DNA from: Flavobacteriales bacterium
GTDB taxonomy: Bacteria; Bacteroidota; Bacteroidia; CAIKAF01
Reading direction: 5' to 3'
Assembly (NCBI GenBank): GCA_025451235.1
Contig: JANWKT010000014.1
Span: forward strand, 291,574-355,573
DNA length: 64,000 nt
Shown here in pieces: positions 55,069 to 63,751 of the stretch (position 1 is its first letter; each line of letters begins with the position of its first letter). The notes beneath the pieces are model-generated. The model worked only from the letters and a program-made list of their open reading frames with translations. It searched no databases and was not told where the DNA came from. The position numbers and the translations under genes are program-made.

Positions 55069-55112
55069 TGTTTTTGTTTTAATGTTTATGTTGAAGCGTC
55101 TGCCACCATTGC

Positions 55113-55306
55113 GTATAACCCAACCGCAATTGGCCACGCCAGGCCGCCTAAGTGCGCTACGCTGTAGCCTTGCTTAAAGATAATAAACTTTAACCAATCT
55201 CAAATGATAGCGGGGCGTAAATTTTTATAATAGGCCTAAGCGGTTTATGTTCTAAAAACTTTGAACATTACGGAATGCAAGGCATGTGGCCAATTGGGAG
55301 TTAGCC
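55113..55306 (-). repeat. attC-like site A
   Basis: Cores GTATAAC (55113-55119) and GTTAGCC (55300-55306). Perfect inner arms CAATTGGCCAC (55127-55137) and GTGGCCAATTG (55286-55296). Central stem near GGCGTA/TAGGCC with one mismatch, then TAAGCGG. The two outer cores do not match each other, as expected if they belong to different cassettes. Confidence 0.7.
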
Positions 55307-55316
55307 ACCGTTTTCT

Positions 55317-55943
55317 TCATTTTTGAATCCAAGGGATTTCAAAGAATAAAGGATACTCATCGGATATTGTGTCTGGTTGACAAATAGAAACCGAATCTCT
55401 TCCTGAACATTTTACCAAACACTTATAATTATATGTTTCCTGAGGAATTTGAATAAGCTTTTGCATCAATCCATTTTGTATAAAATGAGAAATATTTTTG
55501 AATAGATAAGTTCTAAAGCTCCAACTTAAACTAAAGCGATGGTAGTAGTACAATGAGTCAGATACTTTCAATAAACAAGAGAATCTTAGGATTTGATTGT
55601 CCCAATAGCTAAATTCTAAAATATTGTCCTTAAAGTATAATGTTGAATCAACTTGAATAGGATAACCAGGACTAATTACTTTAAATTTGTTCACTTTTAT
55701 CCATATTGAGTCCTGTTTTATAATCGTAAAAGTCCTTCTGTATTCTTTTCTTTTTAAATTAACTTTTATTCTATCATTATTAATTTTAATTGAGTACGAT
55801 TGGTTGTTTACGTCCATGCAATGTTCTGAATTACTTTGTATGGATTTATTAATATCAAAAATATCAAACTGACATTTTGTTTGAGCATACAAGTTATTGT
55901 AAAACATTAAAAAGGATGTAAAAAGAATTTTCTTTAAGTTCAT
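55317..55943 (-). CDS. Exported protein of unknown function (cassette 2)
   Basis: 208 residues; signal peptide MNLKKILFTSFLMFYNNLYAQ. Beta-rich, with 'NRIKVNLKRKEYRRTFTIIKQDSIWIKVNKF' and a C-terminal cysteine trio. It ends 8 bases from site A. No family recognised. It is A+T-rich with many ATA/TTA codons compared with the chromosomal genes before 53 kb. Confidence 0.7.
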   Translation of the reverse strand: MNLKKILFTSFLMFYNNLYAQTKCQFDIFDINKSIQSNSEHCMDVNNQSYSIKINNDRIKVNLKRKEYRRTFTIIKQDSIWIKVNKFKVISPGYPIQVDSTLYFKDNILEFSYWDNQILRFSCLLKVSDSLYYYHRFSLSWSFRTYLFKNISHFIQNGLMQKLIQIPQETYNYKCLVKCSGRDSVSICQPDTISDEYPLFFEIPWIQK

Positions 55944-56030
55944 TCAGTATAAAGTACAATTATGATAAAACGAAAAACTTACTTAAATCGGTATATTTAA
56001 ATTGACTCATATATTTTCTTTAGGAATGGT

Positions 56031-56199
56031 AGCTAACGGATATACAACTTGGCAAGTTGCCATTTTATAAATGTAATAATTTTAATCCATACTAAAAAGA
56101 GAGCATTGCGTATATTATTTTAATGCGCCTAAGCGGATTGTGTTTTAAAAACGTTGCACTGTGCGGTATGCAGGCAATTTACTAAGTTGTAAGTTAGCC
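56031..56199 (-). repeat. attC-like site B
   Basis: Cores AGCTAAC (56031-56037) and GTTAGCC (56193-56199). Arms beginning ACAACTTGGCAAGTTGCC and ending GGCAATTTACTAAGTTGT pair at 15 of 18 positions. Central stem GCGTAT/ATGCGC, then CTAAGCGG. Nearly identical to site E (roughly nine bases in ten). Confidence 0.75.
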
Positions 56200-56264
56200 T
56201 GAGCCGCCTAAAAAACTTAAATCTGTTAGCCGAAGACGAAATGAGTCAACCAAATGGAGGTTAC

Positions 56265-57278
56265 TTATTTTTTTATAAATTTAAATGATGAAATAAATTC
56301 GCCCTTGGAAGCAATCAAATAATAAACTCCTGTCGGATAATCAGTCAGGTCAATTGAGGTTATTACGGAACTAAAACTATTCTTATAAACAGTCTGGCCT
56401 AAGTTACTTACAATACAAAAACTATAACCAATCATTTTGTCTGGAGTAGTAATCAATATTTCTTTATCACTTGGATTCGGCTGAATAATTATGTGTATTT
56501 CGTTTGATAGATTTTCTGTCACCATATTTATAAGGCAAGGACTGTCCGCTGGATTGTAAAAGGTAGTGTCTCTTTGGCAATTTCCGTTTGCATTCACTCT
56601 GCCGTGAAGCGTTGTATAAGTTCCGAAACATTCAAGTTGTGGAGCTTCTTGTGCAAGAATTCCTGGCCCATAAACACTCAACGGTTGAGCTGCACCAGTT
56701 GTTTGAAACCCGAAACCTGTCGTAAAACCTACACCTTCAATCAATGCGAGGTCGTTACTGATGCTGTCTCCACCTGCACATGGCTGAAATCTTGAGAAAA
56801 AGAATATTTGATGATTCATCCCATCTCCAAGTAATGTTGTATCAATTCTGGTAACATATAGAACGGAGTCGTCCGTGAATAATGTCTTTGGATAAACTGT
56901 TCCAAGAGTCAAATTGAAATCATACAATAAAGTGTCAACCGAGTTTACAAAATCAAATGCGTAAACTTTTTTTTGCGGAATATCCTGTCTGATACAAGAG
57001 GTCAAAACATGTAAATATTGATTAACATTCCCGGTGCACCATAAGTTCCCGGTCGACTCATTCACATATAACTTATGATAGGTGAAACTATTTATTAATG
57101 TGTCACCGGAAATGTAAAATTGTCTTTGGCCGAATGGAATACATGGAGCATCATAAATTGTGTACATATCATTCCAAGCATAATTACTGTCTGGAAAGGG
57201 AATATAAGCCTGTGCATTCAGTTTAATTCCGCCAGAGAAGAAAATACATATCACAGCCAAAATAAAGTCCTTGTGCAT
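56265..57278 (-). CDS. T9SS type A exported protein (cassette 3)
   Basis: 337 residues from MHKDFILAVICIFFSGGIKLNAQ (signal peptide). The body has no recognised domain; it contains seven or so cysteines ('APCIPFGQRQF', 'SRFQPCAGGD', 'NGNCQRDTTFYNPADSPCLIN') likely to form disulfides. The last 80 residues ('IIQPNPSDKEILIT' to 'SSFKFIKK') are a T9SS type A sorting domain. The frame extends to 57311, but the signal peptide fixes this start. Confidence 0.85.
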   Translation of the reverse strand: MHKDFILAVICIFFSGGIKLNAQAYIPFPDSNYAWNDMYTIYDAPCIPFGQRQFYISGDTLINSFTYHKLYVNESTGNLWCTGNVNQYLHVLTSCIRQDIPQKKVYAFDFVNSVDTLLYDFNLTLGTVYPKTLFTDDSVLYVTRIDTTLLGDGMNHQIFFFSRFQPCAGGDSISNDLALIEGVGFTTGFGFQTTGAAQPLSVYGPGILAQEAPQLECFGTYTTLHGRVNANGNCQRDTTFYNPADSPCLINMVTENLSNEIHIIIQPNPSDKEILITTPDKMIGYSFCIVSNLGQTVYKNSFSSVITSIDLTDYPTGVYYLIASKGEFISSFKFIKK

Positions 57279-57333
57279 TTTTATTCTTCCATCATGTTTA
57301 AAACTCATCATCTTAAAAATTCAAGGCGGCTAG

Positions 57334-57526
57334 GGCTAACGAAGCACTATTAAAAACGCTAGACCACCTTGGTCCGTTACGCTGGTGCCAGTTATAAATG
57401 TATAAACTTTAATCCAAACCGCAATGACTAGCGGCCGTAAATTTTATCAATACGGCCAGGCGGGTGAGGTTTTAAAAGCGTTGATATATAATGGATGCAG
57501 GCAATTTTATAAAATTGGAGTTAGGT
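57334..57526 (-). repeat. attC-like site C
   Basis: Cores GGCTAAC (57334-57340) and GTTAGGT (57520-57526). Right arm contains the palindrome CAATTTTATAAAATTG; the left arm has diverged. Central stem GGCCGTA/TACGGCC is perfect over seven pairs. Outer flanks: the right one pairs with site D's left end across the thioredoxin gene (14 of 15). Confidence 0.7.
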
Positions 57527-57585
57527 AATGGCACATTAAAATCTTCAATTTCATCCTAAATTGTCTTGATAACAAGGAGACTAAA

Positions 57586-58368
57586 TTAATTTCTCAGTGC
57601 TTCATCAATTTCCTGTTTTAGGTCAGCAATGGTCTTGGTTTCGAGTTTTCCGGTATAATAGTATTTTATTTTTGAATCTTTGCCAATAACAACATGTGTC
57701 GGGAAGGCCTGCACTTTATAACTTATACTTAGGGCTTGACTTTCTGGAATGATTGTATAATCAAATGGTTTCTTTTTCAAAAAGGGAATGAGTTTTTCTT
57801 TTTTATCATTGGCAAATCCCAAGAATACAATTTCCTTTCCCTTATACGATTCAACCAGTTTGTTAAGTTCAGGCATTTCAGCAACACAAGGTCCACAGGC
57901 GATGAACCAGAAATTCATTACAATTACTTTTCCCATCTGGTTTTCCAATGAATATTCACTTTCCTGAATGTCCTTCACCGAAAATGGAATGGCGTTTTGT
58001 CCAGTTAAATCAATTTTTATATTCTTGTTTTTTTCTTGGTCAGCCCTTATTTTTTTTAACTCCTCTGTCATAGGTTGGAAGAGCCATATTATTTGGCCTT
58101 CTTTGTTCCGATACGCGTCGACAGTGTAATCACCCGACTGATTCATTTTTATAATTTCAAGTGGGGAAGGTCGCATTCCATCCTCGGTATAAACAAGTGT
58201 TTTTTTTGAACTTATCTCAATACCTTCAAGTTCATAAGAATCAACCTTCGTTAAACCATTCAAGAACTCCATATTTTTGATGGGGAATTGATTCTCGGCT
58301 TTTTTGTCGGGCTTAGAGCCGCAGCCTATAATCAAAACAAGAGAAATAATTAATCCTATTTTTTTCAT
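57586..58368 (-). CDS. TlpA-like thioredoxin-fold lipoprotein (cassette 4)
   Basis: 260 residues. Lipobox 'LIIGC' with lipid Cys16. Residues 20-115 are unassigned; residues 120-255 form a TlpA/AhpC-TSA-type domain with 'MNFWFIACGPCVAEMPEL' (Cys158-x-x-Cys161) and 'QAFPTHVVIGKDSKI' with the cis-Pro. An extracytoplasmic thiol reductase is likely. A near-consensus box CACGTTTG lies about 20 bases upstream. Confidence 0.88.
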   Translation of the reverse strand: MKKIGLIISLVLIIGCGSKPDKKAENQFPIKNMEFLNGLTKVDSYELEGIEISSKKTLVYTEDGMRPSPLEIIKMNQSGDYTVDAYRNKEGQIIWLFQPMTEELKKIRADQEKNKNIKIDLTGQNAIPFSVKDIQESEYSLENQMGKVIVMNFWFIACGPCVAEMPELNKLVESYKGKEIVFLGFANDKKEKLIPFLKKKPFDYTIIPESQALSISYKVQAFPTHVVIGKDSKIKYYYTGKLETKTIADLKQEIDEALRN

Positions 58369-58413
58369 TTACATGAATATTCAATTCAAACGTGAATTGT
58401 CAAAAGTGCTATT

Positions 58414-58585
58414 ACCTAACGAACCTAAATTTTATAAAGTTGCCGGACTTTAAAGTTACAAAACTTAAATCATATTCAAAAATGAAAGCAGTGCGTATAT
58501 TTTTTACAATACGCACAGGCGGATTAACAACTGAAAGCATTGATTTTAGAAGATTTTAGGCAATTTTAAAAAATGGGAGTTAGGT
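58414..58585 (-). repeat. attC-like site D
   Basis: Cores ACCTAAC (58414-58420) and GTTAGGT (58579-58585). Arms AAATTTTATAAAGTTGCC and GGCAATTTTAAAAAATGG pair at about 14 of 18. Central stem GTGCGTA/TACGCAC, perfect over seven pairs, then AGGCGG. Confidence 0.75.
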
Positions 58586-58630
58586 GTTGGCCCTCTTTTC
58601 AGTCAGCTCCCAGGTTTATACTATAATCAT

Positions 58631-59083
58631 CTACAATACCCTCTTTCCCCAAATCAAATGTCTGGTATTAGATTTTTTGCACGCAGTTTTAAGAGCCGGA
58701 CTGCATTTATAATAATAATTATAATGCTGTAGCACTCCTGACCGCAGTACATAGAACTGATCAGCAATGATGCCATTGCGGTAGCAGATCAAATAAAAAT
58801 CAATGCAGGGTTCCCCAGCAAACTTAATGTTCTTTTTAGTGGAAGTAAGTAGTAAACCTGAGATTTTTTTCAATCCATTTGTAGTTACGAAAACTTCCGG
58901 TTCTTTGGAGGTGTGATAATCAAGATGTCCATAACAGACATTTTCCTGGTTTACAAAATTTTGGATATATCCATAGGCGTGTATTTGGACACTATCATAA
59001 TTAAAATTCAGAGAGTCCTTGTAAAATTGTGCCATGCAGTTATTCAAGATCAGTATAAATCCAGTTAATAATATATATTTCAT
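58631..59083 (-). CDS. Small exported protein, unknown function (cassette 5)
   Basis: 150 residues from MKYILLTGFILILNNCMAQ (signal peptide, possibly a lipobox at 'NNC'). Several cysteines ('EPCIDFYLICYRNG', 'YKCSPALKTACKK'). The C-terminus is basic. No family recognised. The frame extends to 59107 but the later ATG begins a better signal. Confidence 0.7.
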   Translation of the reverse strand: MKYILLTGFILILNNCMAQFYKDSLNFNYDSVQIHAYGYIQNFVNQENVCYGHLDYHTSKEPEVFVTTNGLKKISGLLLTSTKKNIKFAGEPCIDFYLICYRNGIIADQFYVLRSGVLQHYNYYYKCSPALKTACKKSNTRHLIWGKRVL

Positions 59084-59169
59084 TGTTGGGATATGTTGGG
59101 TTTTCAAAAAAAGTAAAGTATGGTTTTTTTTTCTTTACAAGATTCAATCATGAAAATGTTTTTGGTTAC

Positions 59170-59337
59170 GCCTAACGGATATACAACTTGGCAAGTTGCC
59201 GTTTATAAATGTAATAATTTTAATCCATACTAAAAAGAAAGCAAGGCGTAAATTATTTTAATACGCCTAAGCGGATTTTGTTTTAAAACCGTTGCCCCGT
59301 GAGGCATGTAGGCAATTTGCTAAGTTGTAAGTTAGCA
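59170..59337 (-). repeat. attC-like site E
   Basis: Cores GCCTAAC (59170-59176) and GTTAGCA (59331-59337). Arms ACAACTTGGCAAGTTGCC and GGCAATTTGCTAAGTTGT. Central stem GGCGTA/TACGCC at 59245-59250 and 59262-59267, in the exact middle of the site. Confidence 0.78.
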
Positions 59338-59375
59338 ACTGGCTAGGAAATATTTCAAAATTTACAAGAACTTAA

Positions 59376-60941
59376 TTATTCAGCAACAATCTTTCCTGTT
59401 TTAATTGTTTCAGAATTTTCAGTCAATGTGTAGAAATACATTCCTGAGCTTAAATTATTTCTGTCAACTTGGATAGAATTTGAATTGATATTAGGAATTG
59501 CCCGAACTTGTTTACCCGTCATATCAAACAAAGTCAATGTTGCATCATTTAGCAACTGTTCAGTCTGAATGATGAAATTTGTCGTAAAAGGATTTGGATA
59601 AACTAAAGTTGAGTATTCATTTAATTCTTCAATGCCAATTTGATTCGAATACTTTAATGTCAAAAAACTCCAAGAGTTTAAATCAATTGATGTTCCAGAG
59701 AGAAATATGTTTCCTTGATTGTCAAGGGCCATTGAATTACAGTAATCTCTGCTAAAAGTTGCATGATGATATCTAGCAAAAGCTTGCTCATTTCCCAATG
59801 GGTCATATTTAATTAGTACATAATTTTCTTTATTGTTTGCATCTGAACTATATCCAGCTACGTTAATGTATCCATCCTCACCAATAATTACGGCACAGCC
59901 GATATCTCCAGCACAGTAGCCTAGAGAATATTGTTTCTGCCAAATCAGATTTCCGATAGAATCAATTTTTACAGTCTTGATTGAATCATCACAATTATTA
60001 TACAATGTGCTCACTACATAGACATTTCCACTCGGATCAACATCTATTCCGTTATTGCCGTATTCATTGGCTGCAGCATTGGCTATATAATATTCCCATT
60101 TGAAATTACCGGAACTGTCATACTTAACTACTGTAGCTCCACCTTGTCCTCCTCCCAAAATAACTGATTGACAAAGAACATAAATATTAGCCATAGAATC
60201 AATCTTTATATCACGGCCATATGCAACACCGGGGTCAAATGTTCCGAAATAATGTTGCTCCCATTGTTTCGAGCCATTTTGGTCATATTTAAAAGTATGG
60301 CAATATTGGGTGGTATCTCCACCACCTGTTCCCGTTACATATACATTTTCATCATTGTCTAATCCAATGGATCCTCGACCCACTCCATTAAGGCAGCTAT
60401 CTATGGCATTCCATAAGAGATTTCCATTCGAATCATATTTCAAGGTAACTATCTTGTGTAGATTTGATCCTGTTACATAAACATTGTTTGAGTCATCTGT
60501 GATAACATCCCATCCCCAGTTCCAATATAAGGCTGTTCCGAATAATCTTTTCCATTGGAGAACTCCGTCAGAATCATATTTCAAAAGTGCTAAACTGTCA
60601 CCATTGTAAATCGTCATTCCTGTTACATAAATATTGCTTGAATTGTCAATAGCCATTCTTGTAAACCAATTCAATGAGTCATGCGTTGTAACCCATTCTA
60701 ATCCACCACCACCATTGTACTTAATTGTCATGGAGCCAACATTTGCCCATGAAGTATCAAAAAATCTACCGGTTACATAAACATTTCCTAAATCGTCTGT
60801 TACCATGTCCATTTGCTCGTAACTCATTGGATAATTTCCAACATAAGTTGTCGCCCATTGGGGTGATACTTGTCCGAAAAGTGTCGTAAAACCAAATGAT
60901 AGAAAGAATAATGTCAGTAATTTGAATTGGGTTCTAAACAT
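59376..60941 (-). CDS. T9SS type A SBBP beta-propeller protein (cassette 6)
   Basis: 521 residues; signal peptide to about 'TTLFGQ'. About nine SBBP-type repeats with 'DDLGNVYVTGR', 'DSSNVYVTGS'-type strands, then a type A sorting tail from about residue 440 ('TLVYPNPFTTNFIIQTEQ' to 'TIKTGKIVAE'). Similar in build to the first gene of this window, but carried in a cassette. A -7 box sits upstream. Confidence 0.9.
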   Translation of the reverse strand: MFRTQFKLLTLFFLSFGFTTLFGQVSPQWATTYVGNYPMSYEQMDMVTDDLGNVYVTGRFFDTSWANVGSMTIKYNGGGGLEWVTTHDSLNWFTRMAIDNSSNIYVTGMTIYNGDSLALLKYDSDGVLQWKRLFGTALYWNWGWDVITDDSNNVYVTGSNLHKIVTLKYDSNGNLLWNAIDSCLNGVGRGSIGLDNDENVYVTGTGGGDTTQYCHTFKYDQNGSKQWEQHYFGTFDPGVAYGRDIKIDSMANIYVLCQSVILGGGQGGATVVKYDSSGNFKWEYYIANAAANEYGNNGIDVDPSGNVYVVSTLYNNCDDSIKTVKIDSIGNLIWQKQYSLGYCAGDIGCAVIIGEDGYINVAGYSSDANNKENYVLIKYDPLGNEQAFARYHHATFSRDYCNSMALDNQGNIFLSGTSIDLNSWSFLTLKYSNQIGIEELNEYSTLVYPNPFTTNFIIQTEQLLNDATLTLFDMTGKQVRAIPNINSNSIQVDRNNLSSGMYFYTLTENSETIKTGKIVAE

Positions 60942-60960
60942 GATCTGTCGTTCTATAAAT

Positions 60961-60968
60961 CAAAGGTA
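60961..60968 (-). promoter_or_regulatory. -7 box (TACCTTTG) inside cassette 6
   Basis: Exact TAnnTTTG on the minus strand, 19 bases before the ATG at 60941. It suggests that this cassette carries its own promoter. Confidence 0.5.
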
Positions 60969-61027
60969 AGTGAATGAATGGGAAAATAAATGACAATTCT
61001 ATCTGTTAGTCGTATAATTGAGCTTGC

Positions 61028-61195
61028 AGCTAACGAAGAATTATTTACCACGTTACCGGCTTATAAATATCGGAACTTTAATTCAAACTACAACGATAGC
61101 GGGGCGTAAATTTTAAAAATACGCCCAGGCGGGTTAGTAGCAGTGTACTTTAAATAGACCGTACTGCAGGTAATGTGGAAAATATACAGTTAGCT
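61028..61195 (-). repeat. attC-like site F
   Basis: Cores AGCTAAC (61028-61034) and GTTAGCT (61189-61195). Arms around TTTACCACGTTACC and GGTAATGTGGAAAAT pair well. Central stem GGGCGTA/TACGCCC, perfect over seven pairs. Its outer right flank GTTAGCTACTTCTGCCT matches the far end of the ars cassette at 63742-63758. Confidence 0.77.
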
Positions 61196-61265
61196 ACTTC
61201 TGCCTCCCCACCGATATCTGTCAAACGGAGTCGAGAATGGTCAACCGAGCGGGAAATAATTTGTT

Positions 61266-61991
61266 TTAATTATTACTGTCCTTCTTCTTAAAATCGAAAT
61301 GTGTCACCCAAGTCAGTTGCAAATAAAACTGATTTAACCATTCCTGTTGTGTCCCGCGAACCCAACCTACATAAAGTAGTCCCGTTTCAAGGCTACTCCA
61401 TTTGTTGAGTTTAAAACCAATTTGGGCGGCCGACCAATTCTCATTGAATATAGAAGTTGCATTTGGTGTTGTATTAAAAAATGCTTCACTGTATCCAAAT
61501 ATGTACATCCGATCTTTATTGAATGGAATCTTAAATCCTAATAAATATCGTAAACGATGGTTGAAATTATATTGACCTGTCGCCCGATCTTCAATAAAGC
61601 GTTCATCGAAACGTAAACGGTTTTTGATTTCAAATTTTCCTACAGGGATTTTTAATGTGAGTTGCTGAAATAAACGATGCTCATTCCGGTAGAATGAATC
61701 AAATGGGTTTTGTCTTTCATATACATAAGAAGCTGTTCCTGTAAGATGCTTCGTAATGTTATATGATATTCCAGCTTCGGCATACATGTACATCATTCGT
61801 GCCGGGTCTGTGACATTGTTCACCGTACTAACATAAGGCTTAGTAGCAGCAAACAAATAAACATTGTAAGAAAACTTCTTGCTTAAATCGGCACTGTGGT
61901 CAATAGTTGGGAATAAGCCAAAATAACTTACTGTTTGTGCTGTTAGATTGCTGACTATAAAAAATGAGATAAGGAATAGATGTTTTTTCAT
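61266..61991 (-). CDS. DUF2490 outer-membrane beta-barrel-like protein (ars cassette)
   Basis: 241 residues; signal peptide MKKHLFLISFFIVSNLTAQ. The pattern of alternating hydrophobic/polar strands ('HRLFQQLTLKIPVGKFEIKNRLRFDERFIE', 'NHRLRYLLGFKIPFNKDRMYIFGYSEAFFN', 'FYLQLTWVTHFDFKK') is that of DUF2490 proteins, which are small outer-membrane barrels. Last gene of the ars cassette, 16 bases after arsC. A role in arsenic handling is suggested only by position. Confidence 0.8.
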   Translation of the reverse strand: MKKHLFLISFFIVSNLTAQTVSYFGLFPTIDHSADLSKKFSYNVYLFAATKPYVSTVNNVTDPARMMYMYAEAGISYNITKHLTGTASYVYERQNPFDSFYRNEHRLFQQLTLKIPVGKFEIKNRLRFDERFIEDRATGQYNFNHRLRYLLGFKIPFNKDRMYIFGYSEAFFNTTPNATSIFNENWSAAQIGFKLNKWSSLETGLLYVGWVRGTQQEWLNQFYLQLTWVTHFDFKKKDSNN

Positions 61992-62007
61992 AGAGAAATG
62001 AATCTTT

Positions 62008-62430
62008 TTATTTAAGATTATCCTTTATGAATTCTTCGCTATATGTCTTTATCAATTCTCTAACTCTTCGGAATTCAGCAGTTATTTCTTCCGGTGTTCC
62101 AGTTGCTTTTGCCGGGTCGGGGAAATTGTAATGAAACTTTTGTGCTTTTGTTGGGAAATAGGGACAGCGTTCTTTCGCATTGTCGCAAACCGTTATTACA
62201 AAATCAAAGTCGATATCGAAATATTCATCGATGTTGTTGGAGGTATGAGATGAAATATCAATTCCATCTTCTTTCATGGTTTCGATGGCCTTTGGATTTA
62301 CTCCGTGGGTTTCAACCCCGGCACTATAAACAATGGCTCTATCACCTGCGAAATGACGTAAATATCCTTCTGCTATCTGGCTACGGCAACTATTGCCCGT
62401 ACATAAAACTAAAATCTTTGTTGGCTCCAT
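62008..62430 (-). CDS. arsC: Arsenate reductase, thioredoxin-coupled type
   Basis: 140 residues. Low-molecular-weight phosphatase fold: P-loop Cys10-TGNSC15-Arg16 ('VLCTGNSCRSQIAEGYL') and the redox pair Cys82 and Cys89 in 'VCDNAKERCPYFP'; the numbering matches the staphylococcal pI258 enzyme. Reduces arsenate to arsenite using thioredoxin. ATG 62430 lies two bases after the upstream stop; an in-frame ATG at 62442 would overlap that gene. Confidence 0.94.
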   Translation of the reverse strand: MEPTKILVLCTGNSCRSQIAEGYLRHFAGDRAIVYSAGVETHGVNPKAIETMKEDGIDISSHTSNNIDEYFDIDFDFVITVCDNAKERCPYFPTKAQKFHYNFPDPAKATGTPEEITAEFRRVRELIKTYSEEFIKDNLK

Positions 62431-62432
62431 AC

Positions 62433-62903
62433 TTAACAACATTTACCTCCCGGTTCGCATTTGGTTTGAGGTGCATTTAGTTCTGATAGACTTACCTTTA
62501 GTTTTTCTTGCGGAATTCCACATTTATCGGATGCCAAACAATTGGTGGTTTTTGCTACCAACAAAAAGTTAAAGCCGTTAAACTCTAAATCGTATTTTCC
62601 GATTGTTGCTCCCTGATATTCGACTTCTATTTCCCGATCTTCTATTCCTAAAACTTTTTCGGAAAGGTTGATGATCTTCAACAATTTTTCAGGTTTTAAA
62701 CGGTGGTCAGTATCATTTGCATCCCATAACTGGAAGTTGACTACTTTTTCATTACGGACAGTTCCGCCACAATCGATAAAGTGTTTGGTAATTTCACCCA
62801 CTTCTGTTACATGGAAGTGTACGGGCACCATTGAATTATCCGGTAATTGAAAATTTACATCGGTTAATGTTGGCAACAGTTCTTTAATTTCTGATAGTTT
62901 CAT
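62433..62903 (-). CDS. DUF6428 protein
   Basis: 156 residues. 'IKELLPTLTDVNFQLPDNSMVPVHFHVTEVG', 'KHFIDCGGTVRNEKVVNFQLWDANDTDHRLKPEKLL' match the DUF6428 family regularly found between arsR and arsC in Bacteroidota. Six cysteines; the C-terminus is 'CEPGGKCC', able to bind arsenite or another thiophilic metal. Its own ArsR-type operator lies 18 bases upstream. Confidence 0.88.
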   Translation of the reverse strand: MKLSEIKELLPTLTDVNFQLPDNSMVPVHFHVTEVGEITKHFIDCGGTVRNEKVVNFQLWDANDTDHRLKPEKLLKIINLSEKVLGIEDREIEVEYQGATIGKYDLEFNGFNFLLVAKTTNCLASDKCGIPQEKLKVSLSELNAPQTKCEPGGKCC

Positions 62904-62920
62904 ATTCGTTTATTTATATT

Positions 62921-62936
62921 ATCGTAATATTTCGAT
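62921..62936 (-). promoter_or_regulatory. ArsR-type operator upstream of DUF6428 gene
   Basis: ATCGTAATATTTCGAT: palindrome ATCGnAATATTnCGAT, the same motif as upstream of the first arsR gene. It suggests a second regulated promoter between the regulators and DUF6428-arsC-DUF2490. Confidence 0.65.
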
Positions 62937-62953
62937 TGAATTAAGCAAAATTT

Positions 62954-63283
62954 TTAACAGCAGTCAGCCGCTTTTATCGGAAGGTCAAATATCTCATTGA
63001 GATATTTTTTAGCGTTGTTCCATTCCTTTTCATCAATACAGTAACAAACTTTGGCTCCTTCAATATCTCCTTTAATTAGTCCAGCCTCTTTGAGTTCTTT
63101 TAAATGTTGTGATACGGTACTCTGTGATAAGGGAAGTTCATCTACAATGTCTCCGCAAACACAAGCTTGTTTTTGAATGAGCAACTTTAATATTGCGACA
63201 CGAGCAGGATGCGCCAAAGCTTTCGCATACTTAGCGATCTTGTTATCCTTTACGGAGAATTCTTCTGTTTTAGCTAATCCCAT
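62954..63283 (-). CDS. ArsR/SmtB family metalloregulator 1
   Basis: 109 residues. Winged-helix ArsR ('[63 protein letters not shown]'). Possible arsenite ligands are the cysteines in 'ACVCGD', 'VCYC' and the C-terminal 'ADCC'. Its start overlaps the end of the other regulator gene by 14 bases. Confidence 0.92.
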   Translation of the reverse strand: MGLAKTEEFSVKDNKIAKYAKALAHPARVAILKLLIQKQACVCGDIVDELPLSQSTVSQHLKELKEAGLIKGDIEGAKVCYCIDEKEWNNAKKYLNEIFDLPIKAADCC

Positions 63284-63602
63284 CTCTGCTACATGTTATG
63301 TTTTCGTGCTGCTTTGCTTTATTATAAAGTCCGTCTACTAATTTTTTAAACTCTTCCAGTTTATCAATGTTGATGCAATAACAAGCTTTGCTTCGTGCTA
63401 TGCGTCCTTTTATCAAACCTTCTTTTTTAAGGGCCTTAATATGTTGTTCGGTTATACTCGAGCTAAGTCCAATATCTTTTAAGTCCTCTGTAACGCAGGA
63501 TTTAGTTTCAATGACCTTTTGAATAATGGTTACTCTTGAGATATTACCCAATGAACGACACAATGATGCCAGCCTGTTATTTTTGTCTTCTTCTATATCC
63601 AT
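63270..63602 (-). CDS. ArsR/SmtB family metalloregulator 2
   Basis: 110 residues. Winged-helix ArsR-like protein ('[62 protein letters not shown]') clearly related to the next gene, but with the 'CVC' pair replaced by 'SCVT'. It keeps 'ACYC'. A tandem duplicate that may have changed metal selectivity or act as a heterodimer partner. First gene of the operon. Confidence 0.88.
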   Translation of the reverse strand: MDIEEDKNNRLASLCRSLGNISRVTIIQKVIETKSCVTEDLKDIGLSSSITEQHIKALKKEGLIKGRIARSKACYCINIDKLEEFKKLVDGLYNKAKQHENITCSRDGIS

Positions 63603-63614
63603 AAAAGAAATATA

Positions 63615-63650
63615 ATCGCAATATTACGATAATTATTTCATTATTGCAAA
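63615..63650 (-). promoter_or_regulatory. ars operon promoter with ArsR-type operator
   Basis: On the minus strand: TTTG (63647-63650), 20 bases, TAATATTG (63619-63626, one mismatch from TAnnTTTG). The palindrome ATCGCAATATTACGAT (63615-63630) overlaps the -7 box, so a bound ArsR would block RNA polymerase. Leader of about 12 bases to the ATG at 63602. Confidence 0.75.
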
Positions 63651-63751
63651 TTTCAGACGAAAACGGTCAACTGATTGAGCATTAACTAAAAATATTTTCT
63701 ATAAACTCTTTTTGATGGAAATACTGTCAAAACGGAATTTTAGGCAGTTGT

